64,000 nt of DNA from an uncultured Collinsella sp. (GCA_905213265.1 CAJMHR010000005.1:3453-67452), one strand, 5' to 3'. Positions 48,204-57,488 are shown, numbered from the stretch's first letter. The notes: a model not told the origin generated them from the letters alone. A program made the numbers and translations.

Positions 48204-49340
48204 CTATAAGGTCGAAATGAAGGTGGACAGGCGGTGGAGGCCTTCGTCTAGGTCTTTGTCGGAGTCGCAGTAGCTTAGGCGGATGTGGCCTTCGGTTCCG
48301 AAACAGTCGCCCGGGACTAGGGCTACGTTTGCCTCTTTGATGGCTTTGATGCAGAAGTCTTCGCTGGTTAGGCCGAACTTTTTGATGCTCGGGAAAGTGT
48401 AGAAGGCTCCTGCGGGCTCTACTACGTCGAGGCCCATGGCGTCTAAGGCTGCGAGTACGCGTTCGCGGCGGGCTCGGTAGACTTTGAGCATGGGGGTTGG
48501 GTCGACGGTCAGGGCTCGGGCTGCGGCGTCCATTTCGAAGGAGACGGCACTCGATACTAAGTATTGGTGAGCCTTGGCGATCTCGGCGATGACGGGTGCC
48601 GCTGCCGCGAGCCAGCCCAGGCGCCAGCCGGTCATGGACCAGGGCTTGGAGAAGCTCTCGATGACGACCGTCTGCTCACGCAGCTCCGGGTGACGCTGGG
48701 CAAAGCGCTCGTAGCCGTCCACGTAGACCAGGCGGTTGTATACGTCGTCGCAGACCACGTAGATGCCCGCCTGCTCTGCCACGCGCGCCACGGCGTCGAG
48801 CGAAGCCGCGTTGAGGATGCAACCCGTAGGATTGTTGGGCGAGCAGATGACGATGGCCTTGGTCGCCGGCGTCACGCAAGCACGAAGTGCGTCCTCGTCA
48901 ATCTGGAATTGCGCAGGCTCCGTATCCAAAAAGACCGCCTTGGCGTGGTTGGCCACGACGATGCTCTCGTACAGGCCAAAGGCAGGCGTGGGGATGATGA
49001 CCTCGTCGCCGGGGTTGAGCATAGCCATGAATGTTGCCGACAGTGCCTCGGTCGCACCGTCGGTCAGGATGACCTCATCGGCGGAAAACGTAAGGCCCGC
49101 GTCCACCATGTAGGCAGATAACGCCTCACGCAGGGCGGGGCGCCCGTTGTTGGGCGGATAGTGCGTGTCACCGCGGTCCAGTGCGGCGGTCACCTCGGCG
49201 CTAATCACATCGGGCGTGGGAAAATCGGGCTCGCCAAGCGCAAGCGCGATGCACCCCGGGTGCTGGGCGGCGAGCGCGTTGATCCGGCGGATACCGGAGG
49301 GCTTGAGCATGGCAAGCGAGGTATTCATGGGCAGACGCAT
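48204..49340 (-). CDS. Class I/II pyridoxal-phosphate aminotransferase
   Basis: 378 residues of the AspC / PatA-like fold type I group: ALALGEPDFPTPDVI, THYPPNNGRPALREALSAYM, substrate Asn in CSPNNPTG near 170, and PLP Lys in SFSKPWSMTGWRLGW near 230. The substrate is probably aspartate, aromatic or branched amino acids, not resolvable here. AAAGGAA precedes the ATG. Codons in the last 120 residues favour A-ending triplets more than nearby genes, next to the inverted repeat. Confidence 0.92.
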   Translation of the reverse strand: MRLPMNTSLAMLKPSGIRRINALAAQHPGCIALALGEPDFPTPDVISAEVTAALDRGDTHYPPNNGRPALREALSAYMVDAGLTFSADEVILTDGATEALSATFMAMLNPGDEVIIPTPAFGLYESIVVANHAKAVFLDTEPAQFQIDEDALRACVTPATKAIVICSPNNPTGCILNAASLDAVARVAEQAGIYVVCDDVYNRLVYVDGYERFAQRHPELREQTVVIESFSKPWSMTGWRLGWLAAAAPVIAEIAKAHQYLVSSAVSFEMDAAARALTVDPTPMLKVYRARRERVLAALDAMGLDVVEPAGAFYTFPSIKKFGLTSEDFCIKAIKEANVALVPGDCFGTEGHIRLSYCDSDKDLDEGLHRLSTFISTL

Positions 49341-49433
49341 GGCGTTCCTTTCGTAAGGGTTGCACTAGGATAGCGCGGCGGGGCGCCGCCGGACGGTGTA
49401 ACCTAAACGGAAACCAACCGGAAAGGAGGCAGC

Positions 49434-50096
49434 ATGGAGCCGACCGCGCGCAGCGATGTACCAAAAACGCTGCAAACCATTGCGTATATCAGCATTCCCA
49501 ATAGTGCCGATCTTGAGTTTTTGCTCTGGGACTTGCAGGATGCCATCGCCGCCTATGCTCAGCTTTCTGGCACCGCGCTCCCCCGCCCAGTCGACTTGAA
49601 GGCAAATGACGCCGGCAGCGTTGCCGATGGCATCGTGCTGGCCATTGAAGATGTGGCTGACGATGAGACGTTGACAGCTATCGAGCAGGCGCTTGAGCGC
49701 TTTGGCAGTACGGGAGCGCGTGTCTATGCCGTGATTCGAGCCGCACGACAGGGCGCTGAGCAGGCGCGTGGGACCGCCGTTCGCCTGCACAAGGCATGTG
49801 AGCGCCATGACCAATTGTGGTGTGGCGGCGTTGCCATCTGCGCCGGCAGCGGCATCGCAGCGCTTCGTCGCTCCCCGCGCATGGGACTCTTGCGGCGACC
49901 GTTTTCGGAGGCCATGGACAAGCTCGTGGGCGCCGTTCGCATGGGGTGTTCCGTCAAGCATGCACAGCGACTTGGCGGCGGCAATGCCGCCAACGTCGAC
50001 GCCGACGGCATGGTTTGCGCCGAGCCAGCCGTGCCCGCGCCGATCTGGCGAGGCGTTCTGAAACGTCTGGGCGCCCACGCTCAAACAAAAATCTAA
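49434..50096 (+). CDS. Hypothetical protein, possible flavodoxin-like fold
   Basis: 220 residues with strong AAAGGAGG before the ATG. Alternating strand/helix predicted by eye; ADGIVLAIEDVADDETL and the segment DQLWCGGVAICAGSGIAALR, then PRMGLLRRPFSEAMDKL, recall flavodoxin-like NAD(P)H-reductase relatives but no clear FMN loop is visible. There is no signal peptide or membrane span. It is alone on the plus strand, divergent from the aminotransferase and ending 2 bases before the glycosylase stop. I cannot assign a function. Confidence 0.75.
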   Translation: MEPTARSDVPKTLQTIAYISIPNSADLEFLLWDLQDAIAAYAQLSGTALPRPVDLKANDAGSVADGIVLAIEDVADDETLTAIEQALERFGSTGARVYAVIRAARQGAEQARGTAVRLHKACERHDQLWCGGVAICAGSGIAALRRSPRMGLLRRPFSEAMDKLVGAVRMGCSVKHAQRLGGGNAANVDADGMVCAEPAVPAPIWRGVLKRLGAHAQTKI

Positions 50097-50097
50097 A

Positions 50098-50661
50098 TTA
50101 AATAACAGCCCAGTCAACGGCTTCGTGCCAACGCTCGACAAGACGCTCCAGGCGCCAGGCGGCATTGGCGGGACTTGTCGAGGGCAGGACGATGGCAGGC
50201 AGCCCCGTCCGATCTTGCAAGTAGCGTTTGTAGAGTCGCCCTGCCGTACCGCCGTTACAGACAACGACCTCGATCGGCGCGGCATCGGTAATGCACTCGA
50301 TATGTGTCGGCACAACGTTACGAATGCTCGCGTCGCTCGAGCCCTTAATGTCGCAGCTCTCGATTGCATCCCACAGGGCTACGCCGCCGTTCAGCAGCAT
50401 GGCCCGCTTGGCGGCAATGGAGGCATCAAGCGTCGCGGGCTCACCGCTTGCCAAAGGATCGCCCTCGTTGGGCGGCACAGGCATACCGAGGCACGTGGCC
50501 ATCACACGCCAAAAGCGATTCTGAGGGTTGCCGTAATAAAAGGCGTTGGCGCGCGAAAGCACCGAGGGAAACGACCCGAGCACCAAAACGCGCGAGTGCT
50601 GGTCGAACACGGGCTCAAACCCATGCTCAATATGTTGATAGTCCTCGTCCGGCGCTGTCAT
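50098..50661 (-). CDS. DNA-deoxyinosine glycosylase (UDG superfamily family 6)
   Basis: 187 residues with the family motif VLVLGSFPSVLSRANAFYYG followed by NPQNRFWRVMATCLG near 28-60, and VCNGGTAGRLYKRYL and VLPSTSPANA later. Members excise hypoxanthine (deaminated adenine) from DNA. Start overlaps closely with the preceding glucosidase gene (gap 3 bases), so it is in a two-gene unit despite unrelated function. Confidence 0.9.
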   Translation of the reverse strand: MTAPDEDYQHIEHGFEPVFDQHSRVLVLGSFPSVLSRANAFYYGNPQNRFWRVMATCLGMPVPPNEGDPLASGEPATLDASIAAKRAMLLNGGVALWDAIESCDIKGSSDASIRNVVPTHIECITDAAPIEVVVCNGGTAGRLYKRYLQDRTGLPAIVLPSTSPANAAWRLERLVERWHEAVDWAVI

Positions 50662-50664
50662 GAT

Positions 50665-52041
50665 CTAGGCTCTCAACAGATAGCGCACCTCGTAGGGTGC
50701 AAGCTCAAGGGTACCCGTCAGCTCGACCGTGGGCGCATCGTCGGCAAGCAGGTCGACGAAGGACCCGTTGAGCTCGCCGGCGCCAAAGGTGTAAGGCTCA
50801 CCCACAGCATTCACCGCCACGAGTGCCGTCGCGCCGTCACAGGCGCGCTCGAACAGCAGCTGCTTGTTCTGGATCACCACGTTGCGATAGGCACCGTAGT
50901 TGAGAGCACGGGCAGCCGCGTCGTCGGCCGAGCGAAGGTGCGCAAGCTGCGTGATGAACGCCGTCAGCTCGTTGGGCGCAGGCTCATTGAGCGCAGGTCG
51001 CAGCGCCCAGTCGCCATCGGGGCCACCCTTTTCGCCGGCAATTCCCCACTCGCTGCCATAGTAGACGCACGGGATGCCCGGCATGCCAAAGAGCATGCCG
51101 TAGGCGGGACGCAGACACGACTTGTCGGTGAGGATACTTGCCAGGCGCGGCACATCGTGGTTGTCGACAAACGACAGCAGATGTTTGCCGCGGTAGATGC
51201 ACCACGGATCGCCGCCAAACTGGCGGTGCAGCGAATGGGCGATCTCGAACATGTTGACCGAGTTAAAGCTGGAGTACAGGCCCTTGTAGCACTCGTAGTT
51301 GGTGCAGGAGTCGAGCATCTCGTCGTTGACGATTTGGTTGTAGTCGCCGTGGAGCGTCTCGCCGATCAGCACAAAGTCGGGCTTGAGCTCACGGGTAAAG
51401 GCGTGCAGGCGGCGCATAAAGTCGCGGTCGAGCATATAGGCAACGTCCAGGCGCAGGCCGTCGACGCCAAAGACCTCGGCCCAGCGGCGCACGGACTCGA
51501 GCAGGTAATCGACCACAGCGGGATTTTGCAGGTTGAGCTTCACAAGCTCAAAATGGCCTTCCCAGCCCTCGTACCAAAAGCCATCGCCATAGCAGGAATC
51601 GCCGTCAAAGCTAATGTGGAACCAGTCCTTGTACGGCGAGTCCCACTTGCGCTCCTGCACATCGCGGAAGGCCCAAAAACCGCGGCCGACGTGGTTGAAG
51701 ACGGCATCGAGCACCACGCGGGTGCCATGGGCATGCAGCGTGTCGCATACGGCGGCAAAGTCGGCGTCCCCACCCAGGCGACGGTCGATATGGCGCAGGC
51801 TGCGTGTATCGTAGCCGTGGCTATCAGACTCGAGCGGCGGGTTGATGAGCACAGCGCCAACGCCGAGTTCCTGCAGGTAGTCGGCCCATTGGGCAATCTT
51901 CATGATGGGGGCATCGGGGCTAGCTGTGGCATCGGCGGCCTGGGCGAGCTCATCCTCGGCAACGGGCGCGGCGTTTTCGCGCGGAGCTCCACAAAAGCCC
52001 AGCGGATAGATTTGATAGAACGTCGTCTCGTATGCCCACAT
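50665..52041 (-). CDS. GH13 alpha-glucosidase / amylase family protein
   Basis: 458 residues. All four GH13 motifs are present: DAVFNHVG (region I), GLRLDVAYM with the nucleophile Asp (II), FVLIGETLHG with the acid/base Glu (III), and FVDNHDV (IV). There is no signal peptide, so it acts in the cytoplasm, probably on maltodextrin or related oligosaccharides. GGGAGG precedes ATG 52041; eleven earlier in-frame residues are unlikely. It lacks the N-terminal starch domain of larger neopullulanases. Confidence 0.93.
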   Translation of the reverse strand: MWAYETTFYQIYPLGFCGAPRENAAPVAEDELAQAADATASPDAPIMKIAQWADYLQELGVGAVLINPPLESDSHGYDTRSLRHIDRRLGGDADFAAVCDTLHAHGTRVVLDAVFNHVGRGFWAFRDVQERKWDSPYKDWFHISFDGDSCYGDGFWYEGWEGHFELVKLNLQNPAVVDYLLESVRRWAEVFGVDGLRLDVAYMLDRDFMRRLHAFTRELKPDFVLIGETLHGDYNQIVNDEMLDSCTNYECYKGLYSSFNSVNMFEIAHSLHRQFGGDPWCIYRGKHLLSFVDNHDVPRLASILTDKSCLRPAYGMLFGMPGIPCVYYGSEWGIAGEKGGPDGDWALRPALNEPAPNELTAFITQLAHLRSADDAAARALNYGAYRNVVIQNKQLLFERACDGATALVAVNAVGEPYTFGAGELNGSFVDLLADDAPTVELTGTLELAPYEVRYLLRA

Positions 52042-52114
52042 AGCAACCTCCCGGTAAGCGCAACACAACGACATCCATTGTATGCCCAGCCTATACCCTC
52101 TCCCCCAAAATAAG

Positions 52115-52177
52115 TTGCGGTGGAATAGTTCCTGCTTGGGCCTTCAGAGGCCTTAAACAGGAACTATTCCACCGCAA
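52115..52177. repeat. Stem-conserved hairpin repeat, copy A
   Basis: A perfect 20-bp stem: TTGCGGTGGAATAGTTCCTG (52115-52134) with its complement at 52158-52177, and an inner GGCCT/AGGCC hairpin. It lies 17 bases after the MFS gene stop; on the minus strand it is followed by CTTATTTT, so it may terminate. Copy B is at 56254-56316. Confidence 0.9.
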
Positions 52178-52194
52178 TTGATGAGGGAACGTGA

Positions 52195-53391
52195 TTAGGC
52201 GACGGGCTTGGCGCGGCGGATAGCCGGGAACATCACCGTGATGGCGAGGATAACGCCCACGGCAGCGATCGCACCGCCCGCGTAGCCGATCCAGGCGATA
52301 CCGGGGCCCGAAACCACGGCTCCACCGATCGCGGTACCCGTGCCAATACCGAGGTTGAACAGGCCCGAGAAGATCGACATGGCGACGGCCGACGAGTCCG
52401 CCGGCGTGTACTTGATGAGCTCGGCCTGAAACGCCACGTTAAAGGCCGTGGCGCAGCAACCCCACAGTGCGCAGACGGCAAGCACTGTCACGAGCGACGA
52501 TGCGGCCGGCCCCATGAGCAGCAGGGCCACCGGCACGCCGGAGAGCGTGATAGCCAAGAACGGGAAGCGATGCCCATCGAACAGGCGGCCGAACAGCCAG
52601 CTTCCGAGCAGACCGGAGCAGCCGAACGCCGTCAGCGTCATGGTGATAGCGCTTGCGTCGACATGGGCGACCTGAGCCAGGAAAGGCTCGATATAGCTGT
52701 AGCTTGCGTAATAGCCGGTCGCCATGAAGACCGTGACTGCGTAGAGCGCGATGAGGAGCGGGTTCTTGAGCAGCTCGGGCAGCTGTTTGACGGTAAAGCG
52801 CTCACCCGCCGGCATGGCCGGGAACACCGCTGCCTGGTAAACGGCCGCGATGGCTGAGAGGCCCCCGACCACGGCAAACGTCATGCGCCAGCCCACGGCC
52901 AAGCCAATGGCGCGGCCGAGCGGCAGGCCAAAGATCTGCGCGATGGACGAGCCCGTAGCGATCATGCTGATGGCGAGCGCCCCATGGCGTGTGTCAACCA
53001 GGCGCGACGCCATGATCGAGGCGACTGACCAGAACACGGCATGTGCGCAAGCGACCACCAGGCGCGCGCAGACCAGGATGGGATAGGTCGGCGCCACGGC
53101 GGACAGGAACTGACCGAGCGAGAACACGGCAAGCACGCCCAGCAGCATCCGCTTGAACTCAAAGCGCGAGGCGAACACCATGAGCGGCAACGACAGCAGC
53201 ATGACGCCCCAGGCATAGACCGAGATCATGATGCCAGCTTGGGCCTCGGTGAGCGAGAACGACGCGGCGATATCAGTCAAAAGGCCGATGGGCATAAACT
53301 CCGACGTGTTGAACACGAACGCACAGCAGGTGAGCCCGACGAGTGGGAGCCACTGCCTGAGCGTGATGCCGTCTTGCCTTGCCTGACTCAT
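52195..53391 (-). CDS. MFS exporter, SotB/YdeA-like
   Basis: 398 residues with about 12 membrane helices and the family N-terminus FVFNTSEFMPIGLLTDIAAS followed by SFSLTEAQAG, as in sugar-efflux and arabinose exporters. The MFS A-motif-like region is ASRFEFKRM. It exports small molecules by proton antiport; substrate is unknown. ATG 53391 has GGAGA upstream. Neighbours give no functional hint. Confidence 0.88.
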   Translation of the reverse strand: MSQARQDGITLRQWLPLVGLTCCAFVFNTSEFMPIGLLTDIAASFSLTEAQAGIMISVYAWGVMLLSLPLMVFASRFEFKRMLLGVLAVFSLGQFLSAVAPTYPILVCARLVVACAHAVFWSVASIMASRLVDTRHGALAISMIATGSSIAQIFGLPLGRAIGLAVGWRMTFAVVGGLSAIAAVYQAAVFPAMPAGERFTVKQLPELLKNPLLIALYAVTVFMATGYYASYSYIEPFLAQVAHVDASAITMTLTAFGCSGLLGSWLFGRLFDGHRFPFLAITLSGVPVALLLMGPAASSLVTVLAVCALWGCCATAFNVAFQAELIKYTPADSSAVAMSIFSGLFNLGIGTGTAIGGAVVSGPGIAWIGYAGGAIAAVGVILAITVMFPAIRRAKPVA

Positions 53392-53511
53392 ATATAACAT
53401 CTCCAATCATTTTGAGCGGAGGCGATTATATAGCAACGGTCCCGCATCCGTCAGTAACGGACACGGGACCGAAACAATTCGATACACAGAGGTTGCGCCG
53501 TCAATAAATAA

Positions 53512-55872
53512 CTAAGCCAACCCCAGCAATATGCCCGCCGAATGCACGACAAACGCCACGATCCAGGCGACCGTCACTTGAAACGCGAACACGGCAACGG
53601 CGTAGCGCGCGCCTAGCTCGCTCTTGACGGCGCCGATTGCCGCCACGCAGGGCGGGTACAGCAGCGTAAAGACCAGGAACACATAGGCAGTAAACGGCGA
53701 AAACATGGTCGACAGTGCCGCGGGCGAAGTCGCGCCCAAAAGCACCGTGAGGGTCGAGATGACACTCTCCTTGGCGATAAATCCGGTGACGAGCGCCGTC
53801 GAGGCGCGCCAGTCGCCAAAGCCGAGCGGGGCCAACACCGGCGCGATGATGCTACCCAGACCGGCAAGCAGGCTTTGCGACTGGTCGGCGACCACGTTAA
53901 AGCGGATGTCGAACGTCTGAAGGAACCAGATGACCACGGTCGCGGCAAAGATAATGGTAAAGGCCTTGGTGATGAAGTCCTTGGCCTTATCCCATGCCAG
54001 CATCACCGTCGTCTTGACGCTCGGCAGGCGGTAATTGGGGAGCTCCATGATAAACGGCACCGGGTCGCCCTTAAATGCCGTGCGGTTGAGCACCAAAGCC
54101 GCGACGCAGCCGACCACGATACCGATCAGATAGAGCGAGACCATGGCGGGAACCGTCGCCTGCGGGAAAAACGCCCCGCACAGCAAGCCGTAAACCGGCA
54201 GCTTGGCTGAGCAGCTCATAAACGGCGTGAGCATGACCGTCATCTTGCGGTCGTGCTCGGATGGGAGCGTACGGGTCGACATGATAGCTGGCACGGTGCA
54301 GCCAAAGCCGACGAGCATGGGCACGAAACTGCGGCCCGACAGACCAAAGCGACGCAACACCTTATCCATGACAAAGGCCACGCGCGCCATGTATCCGGAG
54401 TCTTCCAGAATGGAGAGGAACAAAAAGAGCACGACGATAATCGGCAGGAAGGTCAGCACACTGCCCACGCCCGTAAGCACGCCGTCGACAGCCAGCGAGC
54501 GCACCACGTCGTTGGTACCGAACGCCTTGAGGCCCGCATCGGCCGAGGCGATGATGACAGCGATACCGTCCTCCATGAGTCCCTGCAACGCCGCGCCGAT
54601 CACGCCAAACGTCAGCCAAAAGACGAGGCCCATGATCACCAGAAACGCCGGAATGGCTGTGTAACGACCTGTCAGGATGCGGTCAATCTTGACGGAGCGC
54701 ACGTGCTCGCGGCTCTCGTGCGGCTTGACGACGCAACGCCCGCACACGTCGCCGATAAAGCTAAAACGCATATCGGCCAGCGCAGATAGGCGGTCGGTGC
54801 CGGCCTCGCCCTCCATCTGGGTGATGATGTGCTCGATAGCGTCGAGCTCATTGCGATCCAGGTGAAGCGCCTCGGTTACCAGCTCATCGCCCTCGACCAG
54901 CTTGGTCGCCGCAAAGCGCACCGGGATGTGCGCCGTCACGGCATGGTCCTCGATCAGGTTAGCAATACCGTGGATGCAGCGATGCAGCGCACCGCCGTCC
55001 GGACCGTCGGGCGCGCAAAAGTCCAGGCGACCAGGGCGCTCGCGGAACCGCGCCACGTGCAGGGCGTGGTCCACCAGCTCGCCGATGCCCTCGTTGCGGG
55101 CAGCGCTAATGGGGACAACGGGCACGCCCAACAGGCTCTCGAGCAAGTTGACGTCTACGGCGCCGCCGTTGGCGGTCACCTCGTCCATCATGTTGAGCGC
55201 GATGACCATAGGACGGTCAAGCTCCATGAGCTGCAGTGTCAGGTACAGGTTGCGCTCGATGTTGGTGGCGTCAATGATGTCGATGATGGCGTCCGGACGC
55301 TCGTCGAGGATGAACTGACGGCTCACGACTTCCTCGCCTGTGTACGGCGACAGGGAGTAAATGCCGGGCAGGTCGGTAACGCTCGCCTCGGGATGGTTAC
55401 GGATGGTGCCATCTTTGCGGTCGACCGTCACGCCGGGAAAGTTACCGACGTGCTGGTTGGAGCCCGTCAGCTGGTTGAATAACGTGGTCTTGCCGCAGTT
55501 TTGGTTGCCGGCGAGGGCAAAGTGCAGCGGCGCGCCCTCGGGCACGGCCGTCTTTGCCGCACGGGGCGAATACGTCCCCTCGCCCAGCGCCGGATGCTCC
55601 GTCGTGCCGATTGCGGCGTTAGCGCGCGGACCTGTATCGGTGTCGTGAATACCCACGAGCTCGATGCGAGCGGCATCGTCCTTACGCAGTGTCAACTCGT
55701 AGCCACGCAGGCGGATCTCGAGCGGGTCACCCATGGGGGCGTACTTCATCATGGTGACTTCGGTGCCCGGCGTTAGACCCATGTCCAAAATATGCTGTCG
55801 GAGTGCCTGATCGTCCGATGCCACCGATGCGACAACGGCGTCCTTTCCAATCTCGAGTGTATCGAGCTTCAC
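53512..55872 (-). CDS. feoB: Ferrous iron transporter, FeoA-FeoB fusion
   Basis: 786 residues. An N-terminal FeoA SH3-like domain (about 1-75: ILDMGLTPGTEVTMMKYAPM) is fused to FeoB. The G domain begins near 115 with GNQNCGKTTLFNQLTGS, switch I VGNFPGVTVD, G3 DLPG and G4 NMMD. Membrane part has two Gate repeats (VGFGCTVPAIMSTRTL). It imports Fe2+ under anaerobic conditions. Start GTG 55872 follows GGGGGAGG. An iron-regulator-like palindrome is upstream. Confidence 0.95.
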   Translation of the reverse strand: MKLDTLEIGKDAVVASVASDDQALRQHILDMGLTPGTEVTMMKYAPMGDPLEIRLRGYELTLRKDDAARIELVGIHDTDTGPRANAAIGTTEHPALGEGTYSPRAAKTAVPEGAPLHFALAGNQNCGKTTLFNQLTGSNQHVGNFPGVTVDRKDGTIRNHPEASVTDLPGIYSLSPYTGEEVVSRQFILDERPDAIIDIIDATNIERNLYLTLQLMELDRPMVIALNMMDEVTANGGAVDVNLLESLLGVPVVPISAARNEGIGELVDHALHVARFRERPGRLDFCAPDGPDGGALHRCIHGIANLIEDHAVTAHIPVRFAATKLVEGDELVTEALHLDRNELDAIEHIITQMEGEAGTDRLSALADMRFSFIGDVCGRCVVKPHESREHVRSVKIDRILTGRYTAIPAFLVIMGLVFWLTFGVIGAALQGLMEDGIAVIIASADAGLKAFGTNDVVRSLAVDGVLTGVGSVLTFLPIIVVLFLFLSILEDSGYMARVAFVMDKVLRRFGLSGRSFVPMLVGFGCTVPAIMSTRTLPSEHDRKMTVMLTPFMSCSAKLPVYGLLCGAFFPQATVPAMVSLYLIGIVVGCVAALVLNRTAFKGDPVPFIMELPNYRLPSVKTTVMLAWDKAKDFITKAFTIIFAATVVIWFLQTFDIRFNVVADQSQSLLAGLGSIIAPVLAPLGFGDWRASTALVTGFIAKESVISTLTVLLGATSPAALSTMFSPFTAYVFLVFTLLYPPCVAAIGAVKSELGARYAVAVFAFQVTVAWIVAFVVHSAGILLGLA

Positions 55873-55931
55873 GTCCGTGTTCCTCCCCCGGCGCCCACAG
55901 GGCGTTGTATTTATGTTCACCAAGGCTAACC

Positions 55932-55947
55932 GTTTGCCATGGCTAAC
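55932..55947 (-). promoter_or_regulatory. Candidate iron-regulator operator upstream of feoAB
   Basis: GTTTGCCATGGCTAAC is a 16-bp palindrome with one mismatched pair. GGCTAACC occurs twice and TTAACCATG once nearby. It resembles DtxR/IdeR-type sites in general form; the binding protein is unknown. Confidence 0.4.
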
Positions 55948-56040
55948 CAATTTTAACCATGCATGATAGCGCGAACATGCAACGATGTTCAATCAGCAAA
56001 TTGGCGCAATGGGGACAGGCAGGAGAGTTCAGGGCCATAG

Positions 56041-56226
56041 TTTCCCGATGAGGCCTCTCGGGGAAACTACATCCCAGAATTCCGGCTCGAAACGGGATAT
56101 GGTTTCCCAAACAGGCCTCTTACGGAAAATGCATCCCGGAATCCCCGCTCGAAACGGGACGCGCTTTCCCAGTCGAGGCCCTATGGGAAACTGCGTCCCA
56201 CCTTGAAAGGCAAAACTGGGGCGCAG
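56041..56226. repeat. 62-bp tandem repeat array, three units
   Basis: TTTCCC occurs at 56041, 56103 and 56165, exactly 62 bases apart. Each unit can form two hairpins: TTTCCC/GGGAAA around a GAGGCC loop, then ATCCC or GTCCC with GGGAT or GGGAC. Paired bases change together between units in several places. The region 55993-56345 contains no credible gene. Confidence 0.8.
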
Positions 56227-56253
56227 TTTCCGGGCGGGGCATCAAAAACGAAG

Positions 56254-56316
56254 TTGCGGTGGAATAGTTCCTGGATGGGCTGGTTGATGCCCCAGATCGG
56301 AACTATTTCACCGCAA
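56254..56316. repeat. Stem-conserved hairpin repeat, copy B
   Basis: TTGCGGTGGAATAGTTCC (56254-56271) pairs with GGAACTATTTCACCGCAA (56299-56316), one G-T pair; loop differs from copy A (GGGC/GCCC inner stem). It is 29 bases after the alpha/beta hydrolase stop, and TTCGTTTTT follows on the minus strand. Confidence 0.9.
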
Positions 56317-56345
56317 GTTATTGAAGGGCTGGGATGCCCGTCCTC

Positions 56346-57245
56346 TTACAGATGGCGCTCCAGGAAGCGGAAGGCTAGGCGGATCCAGGGACGGACCGCC
56401 ACCTGCTTGTCCTCGTTGTCGACCGCGGTGTTGGCGTTGCCGAGCGAAAGGCCGTGGCCGCCCTGGTCAAAAACGTGCATCTCGCATGCAACGCCCTCCT
56501 CGGCCATGCGCTGCGCAAACGGGTAGACCTGCGCGATCGGCGCCGTCTTGTCGTCGGACACGCCCCACACAAAGGTCGGCGGCATCTGACGCGAAACATG
56601 CGTGGTGGGGCAGATGTCGGCCAGATGCTCGTCAGTTGCCTCGCCGCCCGTCACCATCGACAGGTAGTCGTTGAGCAAATCGCGCCCCGTCTTGCCGCCC
56701 GTCTTGGGAACGCGCAGATCGATACGCGGGTCGCGCGTCTGCATGTCGCGCACATAGGCAAAGTCGAGCAGCGGATAGCCCAGCACCACGGCATCGGGAC
56801 GAATGTCGTCCGGACGCGCCCCGGCAAGTGCCGCGAAGGGGCCGGTCTTCCACTGCGTTGCCAGCGAGGCACAGATCATGCCGCCCGCCGAGAATCCCAC
56901 GACGCACACGCGCTTAGGATCGACATGCCACTCGTCGGCGTTGGCGCGCACCGTGGCGACCATCTTGGCAAGATCTGCCTGGGGGTGCGGAAAGCTCACG
57001 TCACCCGTAGAACTCGTGACATAGTTGAGCACAAAGGCCTGGTAACCGTGATCCAAAAACGCAAACGCCACAGGATCCTGCTCATGCGGAGCGATATGCG
57101 TAAACGCACCTCCGCCACAGATAATCACGGCAGGGCGGCGGCCATTCGGTTTATCGGGCAGCGGCTCGGCACCCAAATACGTAAACGTCGCCGGATATTC
57201 CTCGGTCGGCTCCTCGCCCCACAGCGCATGGTTCTCGACAATCAT
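56346..57245 (-). CDS. Alpha/beta hydrolase (acetyl-esterase / lipase-like)
   Basis: 299 residues. Oxyanion loop AVIICGGGAFTHIAPHE, nucleophile elbow VVGFSAGGMICASLA near 133, Asp in VSDDKTAP near 238 and His in DQGGHGLSLG near 270 complete a likely catalytic triad. There is no signal peptide. Such BD-FAE/acetyl-xylan-esterase-like enzymes deacylate sugar esters. AAGGGAG precedes ATG 57245. It stands alone on the minus strand. Confidence 0.88.
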   Translation of the reverse strand: MIVENHALWGEEPTEEYPATFTYLGAEPLPDKPNGRRPAVIICGGGAFTHIAPHEQDPVAFAFLDHGYQAFVLNYVTSSTGDVSFPHPQADLAKMVATVRANADEWHVDPKRVCVVGFSAGGMICASLATQWKTGPFAALAGARPDDIRPDAVVLGYPLLDFAYVRDMQTRDPRIDLRVPKTGGKTGRDLLNDYLSMVTGGEATDEHLADICPTTHVSRQMPPTFVWGVSDDKTAPIAQVYPFAQRMAEEGVACEMHVFDQGGHGLSLGNANTAVDNEDKQVAVRPWIRLAFRFLERHL

Positions 57246-57428
57246 ATGTGCTCCCTTCGCGCAAATTATGCGCCCTTGTTTTTCGACTTCAAGCGTACCC
57301 CACTTGAACCCGTGGCGCAGAAACACTCCGGCAATAAGTTTCCCTTCAACTGATATATCACATAATCCCAGTTCAGAGGTATCGTTGAGCAGCGTAGAAT
57401 AGGGGCGTTGACCAAGCCGCGAAACACA

Positions 57429-57446
57429 TGTGAAACGTTTCCGGCA
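57429..57446 (+). promoter_or_regulatory. LacI/CcpA-like operator upstream of EIIA
   Basis: The palindrome GAAACGTTTC (57432-57441), inside TGTGAAACGTTTCCGGCA, has the central CG of LacI/GalR-family and cre sites. It is about 50 bases before the EIIA start. A second palindrome TGATATATCA lies at 57351-57360. Confidence 0.4.
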
Positions 57447-57488
57447 AACCAAACGCGCGATATGCGCCTATTTAAGTTGGAGGCAACT

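Noticed and set aside
55985..56206. A 73-codon plus-strand frame (MFNQQIGAMG...)
   Set aside because: It reads through the 62-bp hairpin repeats, has no ribosome site and would be broken by the unit variation.
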